The position numbers and the translations under genes are program-made. Below, one piece after another: positions 11,741 through 21,605 of a DNA stretch of 64,000 bases. Below the pieces are notes generated by a model. It saw only the letters and a list, made by a program, of their open reading frames with translations, was not told the DNA's origin and ran no database searches. Numbering within the stretch: position 1 is the first letter of the stretch; each line of letters starts with the position of its first letter. This stretch comes from Gonocerus acuteangulatus (taxonomy: Eukaryota; Arthropoda; Insecta; Hemiptera; Coreidae), in the NCBI GenBank assembly GCA_946811695.1, contig OX328130.1, positions 71,891,232-71,955,231 of the forward strand, read 5' to 3'.

Positions 11741-12363
11741 TTTTTTACGTTTTAAGCGCCTATATCTCTGATTGACGTTGCCCCATCGAATATTGCTTCA
11801 GGACCTTTTTCGTTGAGAATTTAGTAAGCATTCGAATGGTCACCTTCCACTTAGCACGATTTCCCAACCGTAATCAAGATATTTACGAAAAATGTATGAA
11901 GATCTGAAAACTTTTCATGTCTATTCATAAAATAATTTTTTTCGCATACTTCCTTAACTCCAAATATAACCAAAATTTAAACATCTTAGTTGGGATTAAT
12001 TTCCAAGTTGTAGAAAATATTTCAATTGAATCCCGCGATTCTAAGTACTCACAAAAATTTAATGACTAACAAAAACATTGATCGTTCCACTTTTCTCAGG
12101 AACGGTTACAGATATCGCCTTAAAAATGGTTTCATTCGTTTTCTTATGTTAAGAAACCTATAAAACAAGTACCTGCAAGCATATAAACTAAAAAACGTAA
12201 GCGTTACGATTTTTGGCGCGAATTTCGCCCCAAACACTATCTTCTAGTGGGTAGATTCTGCTGGTTAACGAACTTGACCTTTCAAATTAGACGACAGATT
12301 TTTGTACCAAATTTTGTTAAAATCGGACCATTTTTGAGCTTGCTAGAGCGCGAACAGACAAGC

Positions 12364-12387
12364 ATATATATATAAATATATACATAT

Positions 12388-12436
<49 letters not shown>
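12364..12436. repeat. (TA)n microsatellite inside family A
   Basis: A TA-rich run with short TACA and TAAA interruptions at the place where every complete family A copy carries its microsatellite. Confidence 0.9.
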
Positions 12437-12448
<12 letters not shown>

Positions 12449-12808
12449 CAAATTTGGGCCACCTATATTTTCGTGATCTATAGGGTCTGAAACGTGAAAG
12501 TTTCTAGTCGGCACTTCCGGATTGCGTCATGAGGTCAAACTCATAAGCGGGTTCTCCCTATGGAGATAGAGAGTAACCGCGCTAAAAGTGAATTAAACAA
12601 AGACAAAAACCCGTTCACAAGATCAAAACGATCACATTCAAAGTTTTAAGCACTTATTTCTCCTGTTGACATTGCCACATAACAAATTGGTTCAAAATGT
12701 TATTTGTAGAGAATTTAGTAAGCTGCCGAATAGCTACCTTACACTTACCACAATTTCTAAACCGTTTTCGAGATATTTACGAAAATGTACGAAAACCCCC
12801 CAAAAAAT

Positions 12809-12961
12809 GGCGCATCGATATCTTGGCTTTTAGCGCCGGGTTATCTATAGGAAACTTCCTCAAGGGGCTGAAGAAACTCAACCTGCTACAGGTGGGATTC
12901 GAACCCCCATCTCCCCCATGAATATCCAAGGCGTTAGCCTCTATACCACGGGAAGACCCAG
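12809..12961 (-). mobile_element. tRNA-headed SINE (S1), reverse copy
   Basis: On the minus strand: head 'gggtcttcccgtggtataga', box B GGTTCGAATCC, a diverged body, then the tail 'ggcgctaaaagccaagat...atgcgcc'. The A tail is short or lost at 12800-12808. The body includes 'cctatagataacccgg', a module also present in the SINEs at 41.8-42.0 kb. Confidence 0.75.
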
Positions 12962-13284
12962 CAACCACTAATGCCTCGACTCAAGAGTTGCGTGCTTGTA
13001 GTATCGCCTTTCATTAGGGGAAGTGAAGGAAATTCTAGATCTTACAAACTTCGATAGAAGTTTACTCGGATTGCCTAAATTATAGGAAGGGTTGGAAATC
13101 TTTCATGAATATAGTTTAAACCAAATTTAATTTAAGGATACTTAAATTGTAACGAAATACATCTTTTGTGTCTACAGGTTCGATTCCCGTAAGGGTTGGT
13201 AGCTTAAGGGATTAAGTGGGGGATTTTTAGGATAATCATCCTAAAAAAATTGGTTATTAAGAAAGGGGCGTTAAACAATTAAAA

Positions 13285-14473
13285 GTCTGACTCGCAGGAA
13301 CTGCGTCATCTTAGCGCGGTTACATACATCTCGAAGAAATGGAATAGATTAGCATCACAAACCACAGGAAACTGACAGTAGCAAACTTACACAGAAGCGG
13401 ATAATTCTTAATCTGTATAAGTCAATACAATTACGTACTGAAAACGTACTTACTCTTCGACTACCGCTGAGAAGGCTCTATTCTAAACAACCAAAAATTC
13501 CTTGTCATTTTAAGTATCTTGTTTTACTAGCAAATTCGACTTACTGTTATAATCAACTGTAAATATGTGCTTCATGGCGAATAAAATTCCATTCTGTCGT
13601 GGGTTAAAATCTTTCTATAAAATAATAAATAACAATAACTTCAGTTGGAGGCTATGAGGAAGGTTATATAGATGGAGAATTCAAAACAACCTACGTCATC
13701 ATGATTCGCCACTGCCATCTTGATTACCACAGCCACTCCAAACATATTACCATTACCTTTCACCGTTTCTTAGCTTATTTTACTACAATACTAATTTTAC
13801 TGATAAATGCAATTTAAAACAAAAAACAACCAATTAAAAAGTGAGATAAACAAAGAGAAAAACCGTTTCAATAGACTTTTTTACACTTTTTAAGTTTTAA
13901 GCGCTTATATCTCTGATCGACGTTGCCCCATCGAATATTGCTTCAGAACATTTTTTGTAGAGAATTTAGAGGGCATTCGAAAGGTCACCTTTCACTTACC
14001 ACGATTTCCCAACAGTTATCGAGATATTTACGAAAAATGTATGAAGATCCGAAAACTTTTCTTGTCTGTTAATAAAATAATTTTTTCGCATACTTCCTTA
14101 ACTCCAAATGTAACCAAAATTTAAACATCTTAGTTGGGATGAATTTCCAAGATGTAGAAAATATTTCAATTGAATCCCGCGATTCTAAGTTCCCACAAAA
14201 AAATAATGACTTATAAAAACATTTATTCCACTTTTCTCAGAAACGGTTACAGATAATGCCTTAAAAATTGTTTCATTCGTTTTCCTATGTAAACGTACGC
14301 GTTACGATTTTTTTTGCGCGAATTTCGCCCCAAAAACTATCTTCCAGTGGGCGGATTCTGCTGGCTAACGAACTTGACCTTTCAAATTAGACGACAGATT
14401 TTTATACCAAATTTCATCAAAATCGGACCATTTTTGAGCTTGCTAGAGCGCGAACAGACAAGCATATATATAA

Positions 14474-14514
<41 letters not shown>

Positions 14515-14646
14515 AATTTTAGCCACCTATATTTTCGTGATCTATAGGGTCTGAAACGGAAAGTTTCTAGTCGGCACTTCTGGATCGCCTCGTGAGGTCA
14601 ACCTCATAAGCGGGTTCTCCCTATGGAGATAGAGAGTAACCGCGCT
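13285..14646 (-). mobile_element. Family A, complete reverse copy
   Basis: The minus-strand 3' terminus is at 13285 (gtctgac complement) with the hairpin and the inverted motif GTAACCGCGCT. The 5' end AGCGCGGTTACTCTC with its hairpin is at 14646. The TA tract is at 14464-14512. Length 1362 bp. It resembles the outer element at 9642-12583 more than A1 or A2, so there are at least two subfamilies. Confidence 0.75.
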
Positions 14647-15811
14647 AAAACTAAATGATATAAAGTGTTATTTATTTCTACTTGGGATCATTTGCAGGTT
14701 AGATGGTCTTTAAATTTCGCCGTAGATTTTAATATATTTTTTTGCATTGTTAGTTTCAATAAGATTGTCTAGTCGTATCTTCTACTAGAAGGTGACTCAT
14801 TTGTCGTTTGTAATTTATTAAATTGATTGCATCCCGCGTTATGTGTTAAACGTAACGCTTGATACAGATACCTATTAAATATTTTCCAGATCGGCGTGTG
14901 AAGACCTGTGGGAGAGGGGCATGGATTAACGCTGGGTGGCCCATGCGTATTCCACGAGAGTAACATCGCGCTATGGTATAGCATTTTCTTTTAAAACAGA
15001 ATTTGGATCATTTCATAAAGTGTCACCTAGCGCCCTGCACAGTGACTTCTTCAACGAGATATACTCATCAATCCAGACCCACGCTCTTCCAAAGTCTTAT
15101 TCATTACTCTTAATACAATAGTACGCACATAAATTCGAACGATTCTTTACGGAATAACAGAGTTTACGGACCTTCTGAACGAATCCATTCTTATGTCCAA
15201 TAAAGTGGTATAAAAGTCAGAGATATTGTACGTTCCTTGATAACCACCAAACCCATAAAACAGGAAATGTAGTTAATGCGGTATCTGCACTCCGTAAGTT
15301 TTAACGTTCCTTTATAAATCAGTATGAGTCAACAATGCGTTAAAATTTTTCTCCCATACCATTTTATTAGATCTTGGTAAAAACAGGTAGAATTTGGTTT
15401 AGTCCTTACCTTATTCTATAAAAAACTCGTAAAAATGGGAAGTAACCTTCTACACAATTTTACTTCATCTCCTTAAATACGTGTATATTGCTTAATTTAA
15501 AGTATATTTCATTGTTAAATTTAAAAAAAAAATCTAGTTTTCAAGTTTTTGTTGATTAAAGGTCTCTGTAGGATAAAGCTGTTTTAGGATATAAAGTTTA
15601 AAACCTAGAGCTGCTGTTGAAAGGAAATCTCTGTAGATCTAATGGTGTCATTACATGAACTTAGAACAGCAAAAACTACTTCATTAGGATCATATGGTTC
15701 AGTTCTCAAAGAGGGAAAGCTTTTCCTCTAATGGAAATCGGTATTGGAGGAAAAACCATTTCCTTATCGCAGGAACTCCATAACTAAATATCAGTTCAGC
15801 TGAAAGACGAT
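14647..15811. other. No recognised feature
   Basis: Mostly unique-looking AT-rich sequence. Open frames of 61 and 71 codons on opposite strands (14769-15121) overlap each other and match no family I recognise, so I do not call them. Confidence 0.4.
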
Positions 15812-15902
15812 AATAGATGAGAAAATCTTTATTGCGCCTCCTAATTTTGAACTCAGGACCTCTCGAACATAATTCGAGTGATCTACAAATGATCCAATTG
15901 TC
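15812..15902 (-). mobile_element. Degenerate tRNA-like SINE (S3)
   Basis: In reverse complement this matches the S3 head at 43297-43367: 'gtagatcactcg', 'gtcctgagttcaaa' as a decayed box B, then 'ataaagattttct' like the S3 body. It is an old partial copy. Confidence 0.5.
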
Positions 15903-15910
15903 CCTGCATG

Positions 15911-15965
<55 letters not shown>
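15911..15965. repeat. (TA)n microsatellite
   Basis: A TA run of about 55 bases, directly next to the mariner helix-turn-helix fragment on its right. Confidence 0.95.
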
Positions 15966-15967
<2 letters not shown>

Positions 15968-15969
15968 TC

Positions 15970-16115
15970 TTGTACAGGTCGACGAAGAGAGCATGACGAC
16001 CAACTCCTGCAGGCTACTGAAGAAGAAAATCCTGTTGTAATAGTTGAAGAGATGGCAGAAAAACTTGGATCCACACATTCTACAGTCCACCGACATTACT
16101 TATGGGATGACCTGA
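15970..16115 (+). pseudogene. mariner transposase fragment, N-terminal HTH
   Basis: The frame encodes a peptide of the form GRRREHDDQLLQ...EEMAEKLGSTHSTVHRH. This matches the second helix-turn-helix of mariner transposases, where 'DD(Q)L...(E)LAEKLGxSHSTVxRHL' is the typical pattern. No catalytic domain follows: after 'HRHYLWDD' the frame loses similarity. No terminal inverted repeats were found nearby. This is a decayed remnant; the DNA-binding function is known for the family only. Confidence 0.65.
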
Positions 16116-16669
16116 TAATTTTATTTTCCTCCAAAATATTGGGTTTCTTCGCCCTACAAAGCTTAGATCAATTTTCTTCAAGCTATATCTGCAAGGAATA
16201 AAACTGATGCAAAAAAAATTGGGCATGTTTGGTACCTATAGTCCAAATATAAATTCGGTCATTAAACAGAACTAAATAATATGTATACATATTTCGTGGA
16301 ATAAGTCTATAGTGAAACTCCTTTATTCCACGGTACTTATATTAGGTTATCTTCCGCAGAAAGTCTAGTTACTAGAGAAGCTTTCTTGATGATTAAATGT
16401 TACAGAAGCATTAAGAAGGCTGTTGATGTTCTGAGAGTAGGGAGTATGACTGGTCTATCTGACCTAGATTCCATGATTGCCTAGCTGAGGACTGGCAGAG
16501 ATATATCAAGACTCGTCTTCTTGCTAGCTTTAAGGATGCTAAGAACAAGGTCACTTGACAAACTCAATTCGAATATCATCTGGTGCTGTTTCAACGCTTT
16601 ATTTCTATGTGTAATTTAAATATATTAGTCTCATAGAATCCCATCCACAATATCCCAATACCCCAATGT
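16116..16669. other. No recognised feature
   Basis: AT-rich sequence between the mariner and Jockey remnants, without a convincing reading frame or shared repeat. Confidence 0.4.
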
Positions 16670-17110
16670 AACTAGGTCCGATATTTAGGATTCCACCTCG
16701 ATAAGCGACTTACCTGGAAAACGCACATAAAACACAAGAGACAAGAACTGAACAAACGCTTTGGACTTCTCCGACGACTAATTGGACTCAAATCAAAACT
16801 AGACACAAAAAACAAACTGACAATATACAAGACCGATATGGACATACGGAACTATGGGGATCAGCTAAGCCATCCAATATAAACATTATCCAACGTTTCC
16901 AATCCAAAGTCCTCCGTAAAATCCTCAACGCTCCTTTCTACGTTTCAAACCTAACCATCCACCGAGACACTGATATACCCTTTGTCCATGATTTAGCCAA
17001 ATCCCCATTCCTGATTGTTTTCTCAAAACTCCCAGCCCACCACAATCCTCTTGGCAGATCCTCTTCTGGCCAAGAGAAAATTTACTACTGGTTAATTAGC
17101 CTGCCATAAA
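16670..17110 (+). pseudogene. Jockey-clade LINE reverse transcriptase C-terminal remnant
   Basis: Read with two frameshifts, this gives the C-terminal part of a Jockey-type ORF2: RLTWKTHIKHKRQELNKRF, then LLRRLIGLKSKLDTKNKL, then (new frame) ELWGSAKPSNINIIQRFQSK and VLRKILNAPFYVSN...IHRDTDIP. The blocks 'LWG.A..SN...IQRFQSK.LR.I.NAP.YV' and 'IHRD..IP' are characteristic of the clade. A third frame change precedes the 'WPRENLL' ending. The frameshifts and the missing upstream polymerase core show a dead 5'-truncated copy. Confidence 0.85.
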
Positions 17111-17281
17111 AAATATTGTAAATAATGTATATAGTTTAAAAATAGAGACCAAGTTTTAATTAAAATAAGAAATACCATAACTTTCATTGGGAGGGGCAGT
17201 AATGTCTGCCTCATCTTATTCACTGTGTTGTATGTATAGTTTGACCAAATTTACTCACACAGATTGCAAATTATCAATTAT

Positions 17282-17282
<1 letters not shown>

Positions 17283-17332
<50 letters not shown>
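17283..17332. repeat. (TA)n microsatellite
   Basis: A TA run of about 50 bases followed by a short CA-type run, upstream of the 93-bp tandem array. Confidence 0.95.
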
Positions 17333-17343
<11 letters not shown>

Positions 17344-17384
17344 GCCGAGCGCATTGGCCTAATATTTCGTTTTGATATTTTGTG

Positions 17385-17857
17385 AAAAATGTAAAAACAT
17401 CCATTTCATGTTATTTCGAAGAAGGTTGAGTTACATTACACCAGAATCTAAACACTGCCCAAGGGGAACTAAACACTAAAAATGTAAAAACATCTATTTC
17501 ATGTTGTTTCGAAGAAGGTTGAGTTACATTACACCAGAATCTAAACACTGCCCAAGGGAAACTAAACACTAAAAATGTAAAAACATCTATTTCATGTTGT
17601 TTCGAAGAAGGTTGAGTTACATTACACCAGAATCTAAACACTGCCCAAGGGAAACTAAACACTAAAAATGTAAAAACATCTATTTCATGTTGTTTCGAAG
17701 AAGGTTGAGTTACATTACACCAGAATCTAAACACTGCCCAAGGGAAACTAAACACTAAAAATGTAAAAACATCTATTTCATGTTGTTTCGAAGAAGGTTG
17801 AGTTACATTACACCAGAATCTAAACACTGCCCAAGGGAAACTAGACACTAAAAATTA
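17385..17857. repeat. 93-bp tandem repeat, about five units
   Basis: Units of 93 bp, nearly identical, contain 'gtaaaaacatctatttcatg', 'cgaagaaggttgagttacat' and 'ctgcccaagggaaactaaac'. The first and last units are slightly diverged. Because 93 is a multiple of three, the minus strand stays open for 145 codons as a 31-residue repeat; it has no start context or homologue that would make it a gene. The high identity suggests recent expansion. Confidence 0.9.
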
Positions 17858-17938
17858 AAAACTTAGGGAAGCGAAGACACAATTCCGTTAATAGGAACGA
17901 AACTAACACTATTGACTTCTAAGCACTGATTTCACGGG

Positions 17939-18088
17939 TTTAACGGCGTATCAAAAATTGGGCTATTAACGTCGGGCTATCTACAGGTTTATAATTCCGA
18001 CAGCATGTGGTCGGTCACCCATTCAGGTACTGACCACGCCCGACGTTGCTTAACTTCGGTGATCAACGGGAACCGGTGCACACAACGT
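17939..18088 (-). mobile_element. 5S rRNA-derived SINE (S2)
   Basis: On the minus strand the head carries the internal promoter region of 5S rRNA: 'gatcaccgaagttaagcaac' and 'gtcgggcgtggtcagtacct' (A box and intermediate element), then 'gaatgggtgaccgaccac' (C box). The SINE body follows, ending in 'cgttaatagcccaattttt' and 'gatacgccgtt'. 5S genes lack this downstream body and tail, so it is a SINE of the 5S-headed class (SINE3), not a 5S gene. The first part of the 5S sequence is missing or diverged. Confidence 0.85.
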
Positions 18089-18487
18089 GACTTTGGCGAA
18101 AACCGCATTTTTTGTAAGACTTTTACAAAATGAAGTAACAGAGACTGAACAATTCTACCACGTGATTTTCGCTCGAAAAAACAGTGTTGGTTTTCGGTCT
18201 CTAATAGGTAACGATTTCGAGTATTCGCAACTTATTTCTGTACTATGTTTCATTAAAGTTGGTGCATTTTTAAAGCTTCTCATACGTCATCATAAGTAGG
18301 TTTCCCTCCATATAGGAAATAAACGAGCAAATATAAAAAGTTTTTGTGAATTAATTTTGAACAAAATCACTATATTTCTTTGATAGGAGATCGTTGACCG
18401 TTGATGATGCAAGGTAAAGATAGTCGGGGTTCGGTCACTGCTTCTTAATAAAACTACATTTTATCATAAAAATGGTTTTATTGTGCC

Positions 18488-18520
18488 GACGTTTCGGCTT
18501 GAACTTCAAGCCTTCATCAG
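18488..18520 (-). ncRNA. Hammerhead ribozyme-like core (best match)
   Basis: The minus strand reads CTGATGA, one extra A, stem II GGCTTGA-AGT-TCAAGCC (7 bp, perfect), GAAA, then CGTC. Stem I has three G-C pairs (GCC before CTGATGA, GGC after GTC). As in the other copies, stem III is reduced to A-U and C-G with no loop, which suits a dimer rather than a monomer. This is the closest to the hammerhead consensus in the window. Self-cleavage is not shown by sequence alone. Confidence 0.65.
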
Positions 18521-18557
18521 GGCTGTAAAAAACAAGTAGGACGGATGTAATACTGAA

Positions 18558-18647
<90 letters not shown>
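18558..18647. repeat. (TA)n microsatellite
   Basis: Two TA runs separated by TGTA, about 90 bases in all, inside the foldback element. Confidence 0.95.
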
Positions 18648-18650
<3 letters not shown>

Positions 18651-19060
18651 TACATACACAAATACACATACGTATATGGAAAAAGACAAAAACGTAAAAT
18701 ACTAGAACATAATATATAGAAGAACAATTTGCTCTAGAAGTGTTTGGATTATTAGGAGAACAGAAATAAGAATAACAGATTACATATTAGATTAGATATA
18801 AAAATAACAATATGGGCTTAGAGATAGGGGGGGGGGGGGAAGATAGAGAACTATTCATCACAAATGCGGGATCATTTCTGACAGTTAAGACAGGGAAACA
18901 TAGGAAGAAAGGAGTTGGTGAGGGGGGGGGTTCTGGACCACCCAATGGATTCCATTGGGTGGTCCAGAAACCCCCCCTCACCATTTTTATGATAAAATGC
19001 AGTTTTATTAAGTAGCAGTGACCGGACCCCGACAATCCCTACCTTGTAACTATATTTCTG

Positions 19061-19066
19061 TATATA

Positions 19067-19163
<97 letters not shown>
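19061..19163. repeat. (TA)n microsatellite
   Basis: About 100 bases of TA with three TG interruptions. YIYIYI-type open frames here are artefacts of the repeat. Confidence 0.95.
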
Positions 19164-19165
<2 letters not shown>

Positions 19166-19469
19166 GCATGCAAATATTCCGTTTATCACTATATTCTTTA
19201 GATTCTTCGGAAATGTAAATTCGCTTGAAGAAATGACATTTTTCCAAGTATTAATGCGTCACTGTGAACTCGTCATTCATTTAGTGACGTATAGAGTATA
19301 GAGTCACTCTGCTTTCCTTGAGCTGACAGACAGAAGGCCTTCTAGGTCGATGGCAGACAGGGGCATCACAGCTTTCACCAGCTGGCTGCTACTGGGGCAG
19401 TCAGGATCTCTCGTTCAACAAACAAACATTTATATTTTTTTCTTCTGGTGGCTATATCAATTTATTGAA

Positions 19470-19613
19470 CCCATGGGCGTATACGGAAAATACTTTGGGT
19501 GAATTTCTGACGGGGCAGAGAACATTTGGAGGGTATGGAATACTAACAATCTAGAACTTGTAATAGTTAGCCAATTAAAATGCTATTACACCCCCCCCCC
19601 CCCCCCCCCCCAA
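19470..19613 (+). repeat. Interspersed repeat family F with C-run
   Basis: It shares 'gggtatggaatactaa', 'tagaacttg.aatagtt' and 'gccaa.taaaa.gctatta' with 47210-47310, and its last part with 51686-51720. It ends in a run of about 20 C residues. Class unknown. Confidence 0.45.
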
Positions 19614-20288
19614 AAAATTTTAAGAACCATTTTTCGCAAGTACCTTTTAAGATAATACAATAGTCATTTATATGGTTAGAAAAAGGAGTCTTTCTTCTTT
19701 CGAAAGATTTCAAGGACTTAACAATCGGATTATCTCAAGGGGAGATATTGAATTCCAAAACGTCACATTAGTTTTCCTCCTACAACTATTTAGCCTCTTC
19801 CAGACTGGGAAAAATCATTATTTTTTGTTTTCAATGATATTCACTACATTAGGGTTTCTTGTGGTGCTGATTTTAAATATGATATTATTTTTGGTGTAAA
19901 AAAATGTATAATACTAGTTTACTTGAAAACGTAAGCATATTTTTGAATATATTTGAGGAAATCTAAATTATTGTTTAACGATTATATTTTTCTTTTAATC
20001 TATTCTATAAAACAAATGAATTGGTGAAAGAATCATGTCGATATCATTTTCTAAACTCGATATAAAAAATAAAGCACTTTCAACCTATTTTATTTTATTT
20101 CTCGGCTCATAAGGCGCATTGGACGGAACGCTTGGACACGTGTCGACTATTTTTCGTTGTAGAATCACCAGAAAAAAAATGGTCCAAATCGGTGACCCCA
20201 TCGCTGTATACTCCCCTTGTAAGATCAAATATTTTCTACCAACTTTCATGAAAATGGAACTATATATATACACACATATATATATATG

Positions 20289-20373
<85 letters not shown>

Positions 20374-20853
20374 CCACAGTTTGGCCAATATATAATGAAT
20401 AATTTCTTCACACAAGGTATTTGACAAAAACAAAACTACATTCCACATATTTTGACAAAAATGAGCCAATCGTTCAATCTATCCCTCAATAAACTTTCAA
20501 TTCATTTGCATAGATTTATTGTTAAGTAAATGTACGAGTTTTCCAGTAAGTAGTGAATCTCTAGTCTGTTAGGAGGCTGAGCACAAAATTTGCGAAAACC
20601 ACTAATTCAACTAGTTCAGTAAATTAAATCACGGTTTTCTTAAAAACAAATTGTATCTATTTCATGATGGCATAATTAGAATTTAATTATCTTTAAGGAT
20701 TTTTGAGCAATCCATACTTATTTGTATGGACATATGTCCACCTTAAGAGAATAGAAAATTGGACTCAGCTCCATTCGGAATCGGACCATACTTTAAATGA
20801 ACTTTTTTGTTGGAAATGATGTCTAAATCACTTCCTGAAGTTTGGCTACTTAG
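19614..20853. other. Unassigned region with one large TA/TG microsatellite
   Basis: Contains a TA-TG-TA compound microsatellite at 20262-20370. A plus-strand open frame of 75 codons at 19672-19899 has no recognisable domain. Nothing else is supported. Confidence 0.5.
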
Positions 20854-20861
20854 ACCTGAAT

Positions 20862-21470
20862 CAGAGTTGGGCAAACGTTAGCGCGCGCTAAAAGCTGATA
20901 CCTCTCCGCTAATTTAGCGAAACTGTAGAAGCCAGCGCTAATAATTAGCGCTGGCTTTCTACAGTTTCGCTAAATTAGCGGAGAGGTATCAGCTTTTAGC
21001 GCGCGCTAACGTTTGCCCAACTCTGCCTCCAATATGCAGCTCACGCTATGCGCAATTCCCTTTAAAATATATTTTGACAGATTGCAGGACTTGAACAAGA
21101 ACAACTTTAAATATCAACATGGCAGACTTGTAGAATTGTGTTATATTGTCCTATACATTGACTGTTTAGGTGTATATTTATGCGAATGATCTTTGATGAT
21201 CATAACCATCAAAGATTCTTATCTTTCATAAAGCAATGGCGTTAGTGACCTAAAGTGTATACATCCCGTAGTAAATATATAAAAAAAAGCTATAGTTACA
21301 AGTTGTAACTACAGCTTAAGCTATTAGCAATTACGATATTTCATAAATATATTAGCGGTTAGCGCACTGCCGCCGCTAACCGCTAATTATTAGCGCTGGC
21401 TTTCTACAGTTTCGCTAAATTAGCGGAGTGGTATCAGCTTTTAGCGCGCGCTAACGTTTGCCCAACTCTG
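20862..21470. mobile_element. hAT-type palindromic MITE composite with 8-bp TSD
   Basis: The outer ends are CAGAGTTGGGCAAACG and its complement, flanked by ACCTGAAT on both sides (20854-20861 and 21471-21478), an exact 8-bp target duplication as for hAT elements. The left part (20862-21025) is a complete 164-bp perfect palindrome, a shortened MITE. An insert of about 260 bases ending in the SINE-type tail 'ggcgttagtgacctaaag' follows, then the right half of the long MITE form seen intact at 46243-46565. The outer duplication shows that the whole shares one insertion event. Confidence 0.8.
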
Positions 21471-21529
21471 ACCTGAATCACCTTGTATATAAATGTCTGA
21501 TTCCTAAAATCCGAAATTTTATAGTCGTC

Positions 21530-21605
21530 ACGCATGGAATTTTCGGGTAGAAGTTATAAGCGAGTTACCTCCCTATGGAGAGTGAGAGGATACACGCCAA
21601 AAAGA
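21530..21605 (-). mobile_element. Family A 5' end fragment
   Basis: In reverse complement this resembles the family A 5' hairpin: 'ctccatagggaggtaac' and 'cttataac' as at other copies. It is degenerate and without the rest of the element. Confidence 0.4.

Larger units (their letters stand above)
9642..12583 (-). mobile_element. Family A outer element, split by a second family A copy
   Basis: The minus-strand 3' terminus lies at 9642 and the 5' hairpin end (AGCGCGGTTACTCTC) at about 12583. The element is interrupted between 10246 and 11741 by copy A2 on the plus strand. The break is supported by the intact copy at 55532-56707, where the sequences flanking the break are continuous ('aaaaagtgtttgttttgttg'). 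The right part holds a long TA tract (about 12364-12436). Length without the insert is about 1.45 kb. Confidence 0.75.
18422..19033. mobile_element. Penelope-like foldback with hammerhead motif
   Basis: The inverted arms 18422-18478 and 18983-19033 match closely ('gtcggggttcggtcactg' left, its complement right; 'ataaaactacattttatc' in both). Next to the left arm is a hammerhead-like core. The interior holds long TA tracts (18558-18647), a G-run and a near-perfect palindrome at about 18930-18980 ('ggttctggaccacccaatgg'). No reverse transcriptase is present. Assignment to Penelope-like elements rests on the ribozyme motif and the inverted layout. Confidence 0.6.

Noticed and set aside
12809..12961. 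Possible tRNA genes at 11493, 12880-12960, 38730-38760, 43297-43367, 47440-47506 and 62293
   Set aside because: Promoter boxes are present but the cloverleaf arms do not close, and each is followed by a shared SINE body. Only 2266-2345 folds as a full tRNA.
15791..16201. Many open frames rich in YIYIYI or with TA-run translations (for example 170-417, 12317-12514, 18435-19247, 20085-20469, 51234-51542)
   Set aside because: They are direct translations of (TA)n microsatellites, present on both strands at once, with no domain.
17995..18085. Possible 5S rRNA gene
   Set aside because: Only the internal promoter part resembles 5S. The start is missing and a SINE body follows.
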